64,000 bases of DNA from Streptomyces venezuelae (GCF_008642295.1 NZ_CP029190.1:1736001-1800000), one strand, 5' to 3'; positions 1 through 9,510 are shown, counted from the stretch's first letter. Made by a program: numbers and translations. The notes: generated from the sequence alone by a model not told the origin.

Positions 1-97
1 GGTCTACGCAGCGACGCTCGCACTGCTTCGTTGAAAGTAGGATTTCTCCACGGCTTCTTCACGCGCCGGCCCCGACCACGGAACGGACGGTCCCGCC

Positions 98-505
98 TTG
101 CCCGACGCCTCCTGGCGGATCGCTCTGCCGCACACCACCGCGGCTGTTCCGATGGCCCGCGCCCTGGTGCGCACCGCACTCGCCGACATCGACGCGCCGG
201 CCGACAGCGGCACTGCGGAACTGCTCACCGCGGAGCTGGTCGCCAATGCGGTGGAGCACACCGGCGGGCCCGTCGAGCTGGTGGTGGAACTGCTGCCGAA
301 CGGGTGTCAGGTCGAGGTGCACGACGGCGACCCCCGGCCGCCCGGCGATCTGGTGGCGCAGCCGGGCGACGGCTGCCCCGACCCCTGGCAGGAGCACGGC
401 CGCGGCCTGCTGCTGATCCGCGCACTCAGCTCCGCCTGCGGCCACCGGCCGACCGCGCGGGGCAAGGCGGTGTGGTTCACCCTGCCCGCGCGCCCCGGCG
501 CATAG
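98..505 (+). CDS. ATP-binding protein, RsbW/SpoIIAB-like HATPase
   Basis: 135 residues with the compact histidine-kinase-type ATPase fold typical of Streptomyces anti-sigma or regulatory ATPases. The N-box is visible as ELVANAVEHT near residues 45-54, and a G-box as HGRGLLLI near residues 97-104. The only usable start in this frame is TTG at 98, because in-frame stops lie at 32 and 38. An alternative is ATG at 152, but that would remove the first conserved strand (SWRIALPH). The gene is monocistronic and convergent with argF. In this family the proteins bind ATP and usually control partner sigma or anti-anti-sigma proteins; no partner gene is adjacent. The target is unknown. Confidence 0.85.
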   Translation: MPDASWRIALPHTTAAVPMARALVRTALADIDAPADSGTAELLTAELVANAVEHTGGPVELVVELLPNGCQVEVHDGDPRPPGDLVAQPGDGCPDPWQEHGRGLLLIRALSSACGHRPTARGKAVWFTLPARPGA

Positions 506-538
506 GCGGCGTATCGGCGACGCATGAGCGGCGTATGA

Positions 539-1549
539 CTATGCGCGGGGGCGGTCCAGGGTGGCGACCAGCACGGCCTTGATGGTGTGCAGCCGGTTCT
601 CGGCCTCGTCGAAGACCACCGAGTGCGCCGACTCGAAGACCTCGTCGGTGACCTCCAGGGAGTCCAGCCCGTGCCGGTCGTAGATCTCCCGCCCGACCTT
701 GGTGTCCAGGTCGTGGAAGGCCGGCAGGCAGTGCAGGAACTTCACCTCGGGATTGCCGGTGGCGCGCAGCACGTCCATGGTGACGGCGTAGCCGGCCAGC
801 GCCCTGATCCGCTCGTCCCAGACCTCCTTGGGCTCCCCCATGGAGACCCACACGTCGGTGGCGACGAAATCGGCCTGCGCGACCCCCTCCGCCACGTTCT
901 CGGTGAGGGTGATCCGGGCGCCCGAGGTTTCGGCGACGGCCCGGGCCCGGGCCACCACCTGCTCGGCCGGCCAGTAGGTCTTCGGCGCCACGATCCGTAC
1001 GTCCATGCCGAGCAGCGCCCCGGTCACCAGGTAGGAGTTGCCCATGTTGAACCGGGCGTCGCCGAGGTAGGCGAAGGAGATCCGCTCCAGCGGCTTCGCC
1101 GTGTGCTCGGTCATGGTGAGCACGTCGGCCAGCATCTGGGTGGGGTGCCAGTCGTCGGTCAGCCCGTTGTAGACCGGGACGCCCGCCGAGGCGGAGAGGG
1201 CCTCGACGGCTTCCTGGCTGTCACCCCGGTACTGGATGGCATCGAACATCCGGCCGAGCACCCGGGCGGTGTCCCTGACCGACTCCTTGTGCCCGATCTG
1301 GGAACCGGAGGGGTCCAGATAGGTGGTGTGGGCGCCCTGGTCGGCGGCGGCCACCTCGAACGCGCAGCGGGTGCGCGTGGAGGTCTTCTCGAAGATCAGC
1401 GCGATGTTGCGCCCCTGGAGCCGGCGCTCCTCGGCACCCGCCCGCTTGGCCGCCTTGAGTTCCGCGGCCAGCGCGATCAGACCGCGGAACTCGGCGGCGG
1501 TGAAGTCGAGCTCCTTGAGGAAACTGCGGCCGGCGAGGTCGATGGCCAT
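539..1549 (-). CDS. argF: Ornithine carbamoyltransferase
   Basis: 336 residues, normal length for the family. It condenses carbamoyl phosphate with ornithine to citrulline in arginine biosynthesis, or runs the reverse step in the arginine deiminase pathway. The carbamoyl-phosphate site [10 protein letters not shown] (about residues 57-66) and the catalytic HCLPAFHD motif near residue 273 are both clear. The ATG start at 1549 has AGGAG eight bases upstream. arcA lies just upstream in the same direction, so this enzyme may serve the catabolic pathway; the anabolic/catabolic choice cannot be decided from sequence alone. An ArgR-like box and promoter lie at 1590-1618. Confidence 0.96.
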   Translation of the reverse strand: MAIDLAGRSFLKELDFTAAEFRGLIALAAELKAAKRAGAEERRLQGRNIALIFEKTSTRTRCAFEVAAADQGAHTTYLDPSGSQIGHKESVRDTARVLGRMFDAIQYRGDSQEAVEALSASAGVPVYNGLTDDWHPTQMLADVLTMTEHTAKPLERISFAYLGDARFNMGNSYLVTGALLGMDVRIVAPKTYWPAEQVVARARAVAETSGARITLTENVAEGVAQADFVATDVWVSMGEPKEVWDERIRALAGYAVTMDVLRATGNPEVKFLHCLPAFHDLDTKVGREIYDRHGLDSLEVTDEVFESAHSVVFDEAENRLHTIKAVLVATLDRPRA

Positions 1550-1589
1550 GGGGGCGCTCCTGGATCACACGGACAGGGGATGATGGAAG

Positions 1590-1618
1590 TCTATACGATC
1601 CCCTGCATCAGTATTCAG
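1590..1618 (-). promoter_or_regulatory. argF promoter with ArgR-like (ARG box) operator
   Basis: On the minus strand the sequence TGAAT-ACTG-ATGCA (1617-1604) matches the ArgR consensus TGAAT-4-ATTCA with one mismatch. It overlaps a candidate -35 (CTGAAT, 1618-1613) that is 17 bases from a -10 (TATAGA, 1595-1590). The inferred transcript would start about 35 bases before the argF ATG. Binding by ArgR is inferred from the match, not shown. Confidence 0.55.
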
Positions 1619-1679
1619 TACTGGTGTGCAGTCTCACACTGCGGCCCCCACTGCGCCCCCACAGCAGCCCGCGCCGGGC

Positions 1680-2915
1680 TCAGACCGGATCGCGTTCCAC
1701 CGGGCAGCTCATGCAGCGCGGCCCGCCCCGGCCCCTCCCCAGCTCGCTGCCCGGGATCTCGATCACTTCGATCCCCTCCTTGCGCAGATGGGTGTTGGTG
1801 GTGACGTTCCGCTCGTACGCGATCACCACCCCCGGCTCCACGGCGAGCACATTGCACCCGTCGTCCCACTGCTCCCGCTCCGCCGAGTGCACGTCCTGGG
1901 TGGCCGTCAGCACCCGGATGGAATCCAGCCCGAGGGCCGCCGCGATGGCCCGGTGCATGTGCTCCGGCGGATGGTCGGTGACCTTCAGCTCCCGGTCCGC
2001 GCTGCCCGGCTCGATCGTGTAGGAGCGCAGCATGCCCAGCCCCGCGTACTGGGTGAAGGTGTCCGCGTCGACCATCGTCATCACCGTGTCGAGGTGCATG
2101 AAGGCCCGGCTCTTCGGCATGTCCAGCGCCACGATGGTGCGCGCCGAGCCGGCCGCGAACAGTCCGCGGGCCAGCATCTCCACCGCCTGCGGGGTGGTCC
2201 GCTCGCTCATCCCGATCAGCACCGCGCCGTTGCCGATGACCAGGACGTCCCCGCCCTCGATGGTGGACGGGTAGTCCGCCTGGCCCTGGGACCAGTAGTG
2301 GAAGGCCCCGGAGGCGGTGAACAGCGGATGGTGCTTGTAGATGGCCTCGAAGTGCACGGTCTCCCGCTGCCGGGCCGGCCAGCGCATGGCGTTGATGGAG
2401 ACCCCGTCGTAGATCCAGGCGGAGGTGTCCCGGGTGAACAGGTGGTTGGGCAGCGGGCCCAGCAGGAAGCCGTCCAGGTCCAGGGCGTGGAAGCGGACCG
2501 ACACCGGCTCGGCGTGCCGCTCCAGGAACTCCCGCTTGGTCATCCCGCCCACCAGCGCCTCGGCCAGTTCCGCGGAGGGCAACTCGTCGAACACGGCCCG
2601 CAGGTGGTCGGTGGCGAGCGGCCCGTACTCCTTCTCGTCGAAGACCCGGTCCAGCACCAGCCGGCGGGCCTCGGTGACGTCCAGCGCCTCGGCCAGCAGA
2701 TCGCCGAACAGGTGGACCTCCACTCCCCGGTCGCGCAGTACGTCGGCGAATCCGTCGTGCTCCTGCCGGGCCCGTCTGACCCACAGCACGTCGTCGAAGA
2801 GCAACGCGTCCTTGTTGCTCGGGGTGAGCCGCTTCAGCTCCAGGTCGGGCCGGTGCAATATGACGCGGCGCAGCCGCCCGGTCTCGGAGTCGACATGGAA
2901 TCCCATGCCGTACAC
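1680..2915 (-). CDS. arcA: Arginine deiminase
   Basis: 411 residues, full length for the guanidino-group-modifying (GME) superfamily. It hydrolyses arginine to citrulline and ammonia. The N-terminal [15 protein letters not shown] is the family signature, followed by [15 protein letters not shown]. The catalytic [12 protein letters not shown] motif lies near residue 160, EGGDVLVIG near residue 215, and the C-terminal MSCPVERD carries the nucleophilic cysteine. Start ATG at 2915. It sits 130 bp upstream of argF, so citrulline made here can be phosphorolysed by the downstream enzyme. No carbamate kinase or antiporter gene is in the window. Confidence 0.95.
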   Translation of the reverse strand: MYGMGFHVDSETGRLRRVILHRPDLELKRLTPSNKDALLFDDVLWVRRARQEHDGFADVLRDRGVEVHLFGDLLAEALDVTEARRLVLDRVFDEKEYGPLATDHLRAVFDELPSAELAEALVGGMTKREFLERHAEPVSVRFHALDLDGFLLGPLPNHLFTRDTSAWIYDGVSINAMRWPARQRETVHFEAIYKHHPLFTASGAFHYWSQGQADYPSTIEGGDVLVIGNGAVLIGMSERTTPQAVEMLARGLFAAGSARTIVALDMPKSRAFMHLDTVMTMVDADTFTQYAGLGMLRSYTIEPGSADRELKVTDHPPEHMHRAIAAALGLDSIRVLTATQDVHSAEREQWDDGCNVLAVEPGVVIAYERNVTTNTHLRKEGIEVIEIPGSELGRGRGGPRCMSCPVERDPV

Positions 2916-2952
2916 GTTCGCAGACCGGGCGGCGTTTTGACGTCCTGTTGCC

Positions 2953-3456
2953 TCAGCGCAGGCCGAGGAGTGCCTTCGGTGCGCCGGTCAGCTCCGGACC
3001 GATCACGCCGAGCTTCGGGGCCACCACGTTCGGCAGCCCGGAGTTGGCGGCGTCCGGCATGGTCAGCGGAGATCCGAGGACGGCACCGGGGCTGCGCGCC
3101 TGCAGGGTGGTGGCGGGGGCGTCGAGCGAGCCCTCGCCGTCCGTCTCCTTGCTGCCGAGCAGGTTCGGCACCGGGGAGCTGATCAGGGTGTCGCCCAGCT
3201 CGGTGCCGATCGGGATCACCGGCAGGAGCGGGGTGGGCAGCATGTCGCCCTGGTGGTGCACGGGCGGCTCGATCGCGCCCACCACCGGCAGCGGCACCCC
3301 GGTGCCCACGCGCGGGGTGTCCACCCCCAGCGCGCCCTCGACCGCATCCAGCGGCACCCCCACCGGGACCCCGCCGGCTGCGGCCGGAGCCGCCGCTCCG
3401 GCCGCAGCCATACAGGTCATGAGCGCCGCAATGCTTCCGCGCGCGGTCATCTTCAT
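2953..3456 (-). CDS. Small secreted hypothetical protein
   Basis: 167 residues if started at the ATG at 3456, which begins [20 protein letters not shown]: a basic start followed by a hydrophobic, Ala-rich signal peptide with probable cleavage after APAAA. A purine-rich GGAAGGA lies 13 bases upstream. The open frame continues upstream to 3513, but that extension has no signal character. The mature part is Pro/Gly/Val rich, low in charge and has no cysteines or recognisable domain. It is expected to be exported to the cell surface or medium; function unknown. Two 11-bp direct repeats (3485-3506) lie upstream. Confidence 0.75.
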   Translation of the reverse strand: MKMTARGSIAALMTCMAAAGAAAPAAAGGVPVGVPLDAVEGALGVDTPRVGTGVPLPVVGAIEPPVHHQGDMLPTPLLPVIPIGTELGDTLISSPVPNLLGSKETDGEGSLDAPATTLQARSPGAVLGSPLTMPDAANSGLPNVVAPKLGVIGPELTGAPKALLGLR

Positions 3457-3484
3457 ATCTGACGTTCCGTCCTTCCGTACGTGA

Positions 3485-3506
3485 CACATCCGTGGCACAT
3501 CCGTGG
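3485..3506. repeat. Two adjacent 11-bp direct repeats
   Basis: CACATCCGTGG occurs twice back to back, about 30-50 bp upstream of the secreted-protein start at 3456. Tandem direct repeats in this position may be an activator or sigma-factor site; no specific regulator can be named. Confidence 0.5.
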
Positions 3507-3576
3507 CATACACACCGCTGCCCTGGAAGAACGATCCCGCGCGCCGGTGGTCACCGCCCCGCAGCCGGTCACAGCA

Positions 3577-6141
3577 CTAGAGCCGCGGATCCACCGGCTC
3601 CGACTCCAGCGCCAGCACCGCGAACACCGCCTCGTGGATCCGCCACAGCGGCTCCCCCGCCGCCAGCCGGTCCAGGGCCTCCAGCCCCAGCGCGTACTCG
3701 CGCAGGGCCAGCGACCGCTTGTGCCCGAGGTGGCGCTGCCGCAGCCGCTCCAGGTTCTCCGGACGGGTGTACTCCGGGCCGTAGATGATCCGCAGGTACT
3801 CGCGTCCGCGGACCTTCACGCCCGGCTGGACCAGCCGTCCGTCCGCCCCGCGCGCACAGGCCTGGAGCGGCTTGACCACCATGCCCTCGCCGCCCGCCGC
3901 CGTCAGCTCCAGCCACCATTCGGTGCCGGCCCGCACCGATTCCGGGTCGCCTGTGTCGACCAGCACCCTCCCGGTGCGGCGCAGCAGCCCGGTGCCGCTC
4001 TTCTCGTCCGCCTCGACCAGCCGGTCCAGCCAGGCCAGCTGCTCGTCGTGCGGGACCGCGGCCAGGCTCCGGCCCTCGGCCGCCAGCAGCTGGAACGGCG
4101 CGAACCGGACCCCGTCCAGGCCGTCGGTGGTCCAGCAGTAGCGCCGGTACGCGTCGGTGAACGCGGCGGCGTCCTCGGCCCGGCCGCGCTGACGGGCCAG
4201 CAGCTCGCCGGTGTCGACCCCGCGGGCGGCGGCTGCCTCGAGGGCGGCCAGGGCCTCGGGGAACACCGCGCCGGCGGCGGCGCCCACCGCCGCGTACTGG
4301 TGGCGCAGCAGACCGGTGGACTTCAGCGACCACGGCAGCAGCTCCCCGTCGAGCAGCAGCCAGTCGGTGCCGAGCTCCTCCCACAGGCCGGCGCCGGCGA
4401 CCGCATCGCGCAGCCGGGTGAGGACCTCCTCGGTGACGGCCGGGTCGTCGAAGAAGGGCCGCCCGGTCCGGGTGTAGACGGACCCGGCCACGCCTTCGGC
4501 ACCGAAGCGCCGGAGCGCGGTGCCGGCGTCCTTGCAGAGCAGGACGGTGGCGCGGGAGCCCATGTGCTTCTCCTCGCACACCACCCGGCCGATGCCGTCC
4601 TTGCGGTACTGCGCAAAGGCCTCGGCCGGGTGCTCCAGGTAGCCCTCCTCCTTCGAGGTGGCGGTCGGCGCCATGGTCGGCGGCAGGTACGGGACCAGCC
4701 GCGGGTCGACCGCGAACCGGCTCATGACCTCCAGGGCCGCCGCCGCGTTCTCCTCGCGCACGGTGACGTTGCCCAGGTGCCGGGTCTCCACGATCCGCTT
4801 CCCGTGGACATCGGCGAGGTCCAGCGGACGGCCCTCGTGCCCGCCCGGCGCCTCGCCGGCCAGTGGCCTGGCCGGCTCGTACCAGACCTTCTCGGCCGGT
4901 ACGTCGACCAGTTCGCGCTCCGGCCAGCGCAGCGCGGTCATCTTCCCGCCGAAGACGGCTCCGGTGTCCAGGCAGATGGTGTTGTTGATCCACGAGGTGT
5001 CCGGGACCGGGGTGTGCCCGTAGACCACGACCGCCTTGCCGCGGTAGTCCTCGGCCCACGGGTAGCGCACCGGCAGGCCGAACTCGTCGGTCTCGCCGGT
5101 GGTGTCCCCGTAGAGGGCGTGCGAGCGGACCCGGCCGGAGGTGCGGCCGTGGTACTTCTCCGGCAGACCGGCGTGGGCGACCACCAGCTTTCCGCCGTCG
5201 AGGAGGTAGTGGCTGACCAGTCCGTCGATGAACGCGCGGACCTCGGCGACGAACTCCTCGTCCTCGCGGGCGAGCTGCTCGACGGTCTCGGCGAGGCCGT
5301 GGGTCTGCTGCACCTTGCGGCCCTTGAGGTACCGGCCGAGCTTGTTCTCGTGGTTCCCCGGCACGCACAGGGCGTTGCCGGACTTGACCATGCCCATCAC
5401 GCGGCGCAGCACGCCGGGGCTGTCCGGGCCGCGGTCGACGAGGTCGCCGACGAACACGGCGGTACGGCCGTCCGGGTGGACGCCGTCGCGGTATCCGAGC
5501 TTGGCGAGCAGGGTCTCCAGCTCGGAGGAGCAGCCGTGGATGTCGCCGATGATGTCGAAGGGGCCGGTGAGGTGGGTGAGGTCGTTGAAGCGCTTTTCGC
5601 GTACGACCTCGGCGGCGTCGACCTCCTCGACGCTGCGCAGTACGTGCACCTTGCGGAAGCCCTCGCGCTCCAGGCCGCGCAGCGAGCGGCGCAGGTCGCG
5701 GCGGTGCCGCTGGATGACCTGGCGGGGCAGTCCGGCCCGGTCGGGGCGGGTCGCGTTGCGCGCGGCGCACACCTCTTCGGGCAGGTCGAGGACGATCGCG
5801 ATGGGCAGCACGTCGTGGGCGCGGGCCAGCTGGACCAGTTGGCGGCGGGCCTCCTGCTGGACGCTGGTGGCGTCGACGACGGTGAGCCGGCCGGCGGCCA
5901 GCCGCTTGCCGGCGATGTAGTGGAGGACGTCGAAAGCGTCCTTGCTGGCGCTCTGGTCGTTCTCGTCGTCGGCGACCAGGCCCCGGCAGTAGTCGGAGGA
6001 GAGGATCTCGGTCGGCTTGAAGTGCCTGCGGGCGAAGGTGGACTTGCCCGAGCCGGTGGCCCCGATCAGGACGACCAGGGACAGGTCGGTGACGGGCAGG
6101 CTGCGCTTCCCCGTGCTGTGCTCGGTTTCGGCGGTGTTCAT
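3577..6141 (-). CDS. pnkp: Polynucleotide kinase-phosphatase-ligase (bacterial Pnkp)
   Basis: 854 residues, the standard size of the bacterial RNA-repair enzyme. Three modules are in the canonical order. A 5'-OH polynucleotide kinase has P-loop GATGSGKS at residues 27-34. A binuclear metallophosphatase has GDIHG near 196, GDLVDRG near 230, GNHE near 261, and later VVAHAG and YGHTPV. A ligase-like adenylyltransferase has nucleotidyl-lysine motif EEKHMGSRA near 522 (Lys about 524). The start at 6141 overlaps the hen1 stop as ATGA. The enzyme heals both ends of broken RNA; in the known system Hen1 methylates the 3'-terminal ribose before sealing. All catalytic motifs look intact. Confidence 0.95.
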   Translation of the reverse strand: MNTAETEHSTGKRSLPVTDLSLVVLIGATGSGKSTFARRHFKPTEILSSDYCRGLVADDENDQSASKDAFDVLHYIAGKRLAAGRLTVVDATSVQQEARRQLVQLARAHDVLPIAIVLDLPEEVCAARNATRPDRAGLPRQVIQRHRRDLRRSLRGLEREGFRKVHVLRSVEEVDAAEVVREKRFNDLTHLTGPFDIIGDIHGCSSELETLLAKLGYRDGVHPDGRTAVFVGDLVDRGPDSPGVLRRVMGMVKSGNALCVPGNHENKLGRYLKGRKVQQTHGLAETVEQLAREDEEFVAEVRAFIDGLVSHYLLDGGKLVVAHAGLPEKYHGRTSGRVRSHALYGDTTGETDEFGLPVRYPWAEDYRGKAVVVYGHTPVPDTSWINNTICLDTGAVFGGKMTALRWPERELVDVPAEKVWYEPARPLAGEAPGGHEGRPLDLADVHGKRIVETRHLGNVTVREENAAAALEVMSRFAVDPRLVPYLPPTMAPTATSKEEGYLEHPAEAFAQYRKDGIGRVVCEEKHMGSRATVLLCKDAGTALRRFGAEGVAGSVYTRTGRPFFDDPAVTEEVLTRLRDAVAGAGLWEELGTDWLLLDGELLPWSLKSTGLLRHQYAAVGAAAGAVFPEALAALEAAAARGVDTGELLARQRGRAEDAAAFTDAYRRYCWTTDGLDGVRFAPFQLLAAEGRSLAAVPHDEQLAWLDRLVEADEKSGTGLLRRTGRVLVDTGDPESVRAGTEWWLELTAAGGEGMVVKPLQACARGADGRLVQPGVKVRGREYLRIIYGPEYTRPENLERLRQRHLGHKRSLALREYALGLEALDRLAAGEPLWRIHEAVFAVLALESEPVDPRL

Positions 6142-7649
6142 GCGGCCCGGCCCTCCTTCGGGGTCTCGGTGGCGGTCTCGGTGGCGGTCTCGGTGGCGGT
6201 CTCGGTGGGGCTGTTCAGGGTGAAGACGGCCATCTGGGTGGGCGGGCCGACCTCCGGGTCGTCGGGACCGACGGGCCGGAACTCGGCCTCGTACCCGTAC
6301 CGGGCGGCCACCGTGGCCGCCCAGCCGCGGAACTCCTCGCGGGTCCACTCGAAGCGGTGGTCGTGGTGCCGGACCCGGCCGGCCGGCAGCGATTCCCAGC
6401 GGACGTTGTATTCGACGTTGGGGGTGGTGACGAGGACCGTGCGGGGGCGGGCCGCGCCGAAGACCGCGTACTCCAGGGCGGGCAGCCGCGGGAGGTCCAG
6501 GTGCTCGATGACCTCGCTGAGCACGGCGGCGTCATAGCCGGCCAGCCGCTTGTCGGTGTAGGCGAGGGAACCCTGGAGCAGGGTCACCCGGGCGGCCTGC
6601 CGCTCGCCCAACCGGTCCAGCCGGAGCCGCCGGGAGGCGATGGACAGAGCCCGCATGGACACGTCCACGCCGACGATCTCGGTGAACGCGGTGTCCTTCA
6701 GGAGTGCCTGCACCAGCTGCCCCTGCCCGCAGCCGAGGTCCAGTACGCGCTGTGCGCCCGCGGTGTGCAGGGCGGCGAGAACGGCCTCGCGCCGCTGCAC
6801 GGCCAGTGGCACCGGCCGCTCTTCGGTGTCCTGCGTCTCGTCCACCGCGTTGTCGATCTCCTCCACCTCGCTGCCGTCGGCCTCGGCGAGCCGGGTCAGT
6901 TCCAGCCGGGCCATGGCCTCCCTGGTCAGGCTCCAGCGGCGGGCCAGGTAGCGGGCGGTGATGAGCTGGTGCTCGGGGTGTCCGGCCAGCCAGCCCTCTC
7001 CGGCGCGCAGCAGCTTGTCGATCTCGTCGGGGGCCACCCAGTAGTGCTTGGCGTCGTCCAGCACCGGCAGCAGGACATAGAGCTGCCGGAGTACGTCGGC
7101 GAGCCTGAGCTCGCCTTCGAGGACCAGGCGGACGTACCGCGAGTCCCCCCATTCCGGGAACCGCTCGTCCAGCCGGACCGGGTCGGCCGCTACGGAGGCC
7201 CAGCCGAGCGGGCCGAACAGCCGCTGCACCAGCTCGGGTCCGCCGCGGGCCGGCAGCACCGGGATCTCCACCCGCAGCGGCAGCGCGCGCTCGGGCAGTT
7301 CGGGCCGGGCGGTGCACTGCCCCTTGAGGGCGCTGCGGAAGACGCTGCCGAGCGCGACGGCGAGCAGCGAGGAGGCGGCGTACGGCCGGTCGTTGACGTA
7401 CTGGGCCAGCGCGGCATCGGGTGCTCCGCCGCGGCCCTTGCCCTGACCTTGCCGGACCAGCGCCACGGGGTCGATCTCCAGCAGCAGCGCGGCCGTGCAG
7501 CGCTCGGCCGTGGCCTCGGGGTAGAGGACGTGGGCCGTGCCGTGGGAGGTGGCGAACCCCTGGGCCTTGCCCGGGTGCTTGTGCAGCAGAAAGCCCAGGT
7601 CAGTGGCGGGATTCTCGGCGGTACCGGTCGTGGTGATCGTCAGGAACAT
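6138..7649 (-). CDS. hen1: 3'-terminal RNA ribose 2'-O-methyltransferase Hen1
   Basis: 503 residues. The N-terminal half (about 1-240) is the bacterial Hen1-specific domain that contacts Pnkp. The C-terminal half is a SAM methyltransferase with VLDLGCGQGQLVQAL (about residues 303-317) and the Hen1 metal-binding set EVIEHL (about 378) plus HHDHRFEW downstream. It marks the 3' end of cleaved RNA with a 2'-O-methyl group so that the repaired junction resists recleavage. It is the first gene of a two-gene operon, overlapping pnkp by four bases. The C-terminus is an odd low-complexity TETATETATETAT tail encoded by a 12-bp tandem repeat. Confidence 0.94.
   Translation of the reverse strand: MFLTITTTGTAENPATDLGFLLHKHPGKAQGFATSHGTAHVLYPEATAERCTAALLLEIDPVALVRQGQGKGRGGAPDAALAQYVNDRPYAASSLLAVALGSVFRSALKGQCTARPELPERALPLRVEIPVLPARGGPELVQRLFGPLGWASVAADPVRLDERFPEWGDSRYVRLVLEGELRLADVLRQLYVLLPVLDDAKHYWVAPDEIDKLLRAGEGWLAGHPEHQLITARYLARRWSLTREAMARLELTRLAEADGSEVEEIDNAVDETQDTEERPVPLAVQRREAVLAALHTAGAQRVLDLGCGQGQLVQALLKDTAFTEIVGVDVSMRALSIASRRLRLDRLGERQAARVTLLQGSLAYTDKRLAGYDAAVLSEVIEHLDLPRLPALEYAVFGAARPRTVLVTTPNVEYNVRWESLPAGRVRHHDHRFEWTREEFRGWAATVAARYGYEAEFRPVGPDDPEVGPPTQMAVFTLNSPTETATETATETATETPKEGRAA
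6165..6206. repeat. 12-bp tandem repeat in the hen1 3' end
   Basis: The unit CTCGGTGGCGGT is repeated about three and a half times inside the last codons of hen1 and adds repeating Thr-Glu-Thr-Ala to the protein tail. The copy number could vary by slippage without shifting frame (12 = 4 codons). Confidence 0.85.
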
Positions 7650-7691
7650 GCGCTTCAGTATGGGTCGGCGAGCCCGGCCTGGACACTGGAT

Positions 7692-8579
7692 TTAGCCCAC
7701 CCCCTGACTGCCTGGCCGCAGGCTGCGGGCCAGGCCCGCGATAGGGGCGGGGCCGACCCGGCAGCAGCCGCCGATCAGGCGGGCGCCGGCGTCCTGCCAG
7801 GCGGCGACGGGCCAGGGCGCCGGGGTGTCCGGCGGGTGCCAGAGCCCGGCTCCGGCGTCCCAGACGGAGCCGTCGTTGGGGTAGGCCACCACGGGCTTGC
7901 CGGTGGTGGCCGAGGCCCGCGCGACCGCGGGGAGCACCTCGGCGGGATCACAGCAGTTGACCCCGGCCGCGATCACCTCCGGAGCCTCGGCGGCCAGCGC
8001 GAAGGCCTCGTCGAGGGGCTGGCCGGCCCGGGTCCGGCCGCCCTCCACCGTGTACGACAGCCAGGCCCGGGCCCCGGTGCCGGCCAGGACCGACAGCAGG
8101 GCCTCGGCCTCGTCGGTGTCCGGGACGGTCTCCAGCGCGAGGACGTCGGGGCCGGCGGCCAGCAGGGCCTCGATCCGGGGGCGGTGCCAGGCGGCCAGCG
8201 CCGGCCGGCTCAGCCCGTACCGCCCGCGGTACTCGGAGCCGTCCGCGAGCAGCGCCCCGTACGGTCCGACCGAGGCGGCCACCCACACCTCGTGGGCCGC
8301 GGCCCCGGCGGCCCGCGCGGCCAGGGCGACGCTGCGGTGCAGCAGCCCGGGTTCGGCGGGGACCTGGTAGCTCGCGGTGATCAGCACCTCGGCCCCGGAG
8401 CGGACATAGGCGGTGTGGGCCGCCAGCACCTCCTCCGGAGCCTCCTCGAGCACCCGGCCGGTCCACCGGCCGCCGGACAGATCGCAGCCCTGGTTTTCGA
8501 GCTGGTTGCTGAGCCCACCGTCGAGCAGGACGGTACGACGGGCCAGGGCCGCGGCGAGCGGGCCGGATGCTCGGCTCAT
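7692..8579 (-). CDS. mmuM: Homocysteine S-methyltransferase
   Basis: 295 residues, the size of MmuM-type enzymes that move a methyl group from S-methylmethionine (or SAM) to homocysteine, making methionine. Zinc-ligand cysteines are visible as GVNCCDP (about residue 219) and GGCCRVGP near residue 277. The N-terminal VLLDGGLSNQLE is the family start motif. ATG start at 8579. Its stop is seven bases from the start region of the upstream oxidoreductase stop, so the two may be cotranscribed. Located near a sulfur-assimilation locus, but with no direct operon link. Confidence 0.92.
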   Translation of the reverse strand: MSRASGPLAAALARRTVLLDGGLSNQLENQGCDLSGGRWTGRVLEEAPEEVLAAHTAYVRSGAEVLITASYQVPAEPGLLHRSVALAARAAGAAAHEVWVAASVGPYGALLADGSEYRGRYGLSRPALAAWHRPRIEALLAAGPDVLALETVPDTDEAEALLSVLAGTGARAWLSYTVEGGRTRAGQPLDEAFALAAEAPEVIAAGVNCCDPAEVLPAVARASATTGKPVVAYPNDGSVWDAGAGLWHPPDTPAPWPVAAWQDAGARLIGGCCRVGPAPIAGLARSLRPGSQGVG

Positions 8580-8586
8580 CGGGCGG

Positions 8587-9510
8587 TCAGCCGAGCTGGG
8601 GCAGGATCTGGGAGGAGATCAGCTCCAGGTGGTCCAGATCGTCGAGGTCGAGCATCTGGAGGTAGATCCGGGAGGATCCGATCGCCCCGTAGGTGCCGAT
8701 CTTCTCCACCACCTCGGCGGGGGACCCGGCCAGTCCGTTGGCCTTGAGCTCCTCGACCTCCCGGCCGATGGCGGCGGCCCGGCGGGCCACCTCGGCGTCG
8801 TTCCGGCCGACGCACACGACCAGCGCGTTGGAGTACACGAGCTCGTCGGGGCGGCGGCCCGCCTGCTCCGCGGCGGCCCGGACCCGGCCGAACTGCCGCT
8901 CGCTGTCGGCGACGGAGGCGAAGGGCATGTTGAACTCGTCCGCGTACCGCGCCGCCAGCGCCGGGGTCCGCTTGGCCCCGTGCCCTCCGATCAGGACCGG
9001 CACCTTGGCCTGCGCGGGCTTGGGCAGCGCCGGCGAGTCCTCGATCCGGTAGTGGGCGCCGGCGTAGTCGAAGGTCTTGCCGATCTCGGTGGCCCACAGG
9101 CCGGTGACGATGGCCAGCTGCTCCTCCAGCCGGGCGATCCGCTCCGCGGGGAACGGGATCCCGTACGCCTTGTGCTCCTGCTCGAACCAGCCTGCGCCCA
9201 GCCCCAGCTCGATCCGGCCGCCGGACATCCGGTCCACCTGCGCCACCTGGATGGCCAGCACGCCGGGCAGCCGGAAGGTGCCGGCCGTCATCAGGGTGCC
9301 GAGCCGGATCCGCTTGGTCTCGCGGGCCAGCCCCGCAAGGGTGATCCAGGCGTCGGTGGGGCCCGGCAGACCGTCGGCGGAGCCCATCTTCAGATAGTGG
9401 TCCGAGCGGAAGAAGGCGTCGAAGCCCAGGTCCTCGGTGGCCCGGGCCACGGTCAACAGGGTGTCGTAGTCGGCGCCCTGCTGGGGTTCGGTGAAAATGC
9501 GAAGATCCAT
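8587..9510 (-). CDS. LLM-class (F420-dependent type) oxidoreductase
   Basis: 307 residues from the ATG at 9510 (MDLRIFTEPQQ). Upstream in-frame codons give only Arg-rich, non-conserved sequence, so the longer reading to 9786 is rejected. The luciferase-like TIM barrel is shown by FDAFFRSDHYLKMG near residue 35, TLAGLARETKRIRLGTL near residue 67 and GLGAGWFEQEHKAYGIPFP near residue 107. Members usually use coenzyme F420 or FMN; the substrate is unknown. It is eight bases upstream of mmuM in the same direction. Confidence 0.9.
   Translation of the reverse strand: MDLRIFTEPQQGADYDTLLTVARATEDLGFDAFFRSDHYLKMGSADGLPGPTDAWITLAGLARETKRIRLGTLMTAGTFRLPGVLAIQVAQVDRMSGGRIELGLGAGWFEQEHKAYGIPFPAERIARLEEQLAIVTGLWATEIGKTFDYAGAHYRIEDSPALPKPAQAKVPVLIGGHGAKRTPALAARYADEFNMPFASVADSERQFGRVRAAAEQAGRRPDELVYSNALVVCVGRNDAEVARRAAAIGREVEELKANGLAGSPAEVVEKIGTYGAIGSSRIYLQMLDLDDLDHLELISSQILPQLG

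Noticed and set aside
1..97. Sequence before the first gene
   Set aside because: In-frame stops at 32 and 38 exclude an N-terminal extension, and I see no promoter strong enough to list.
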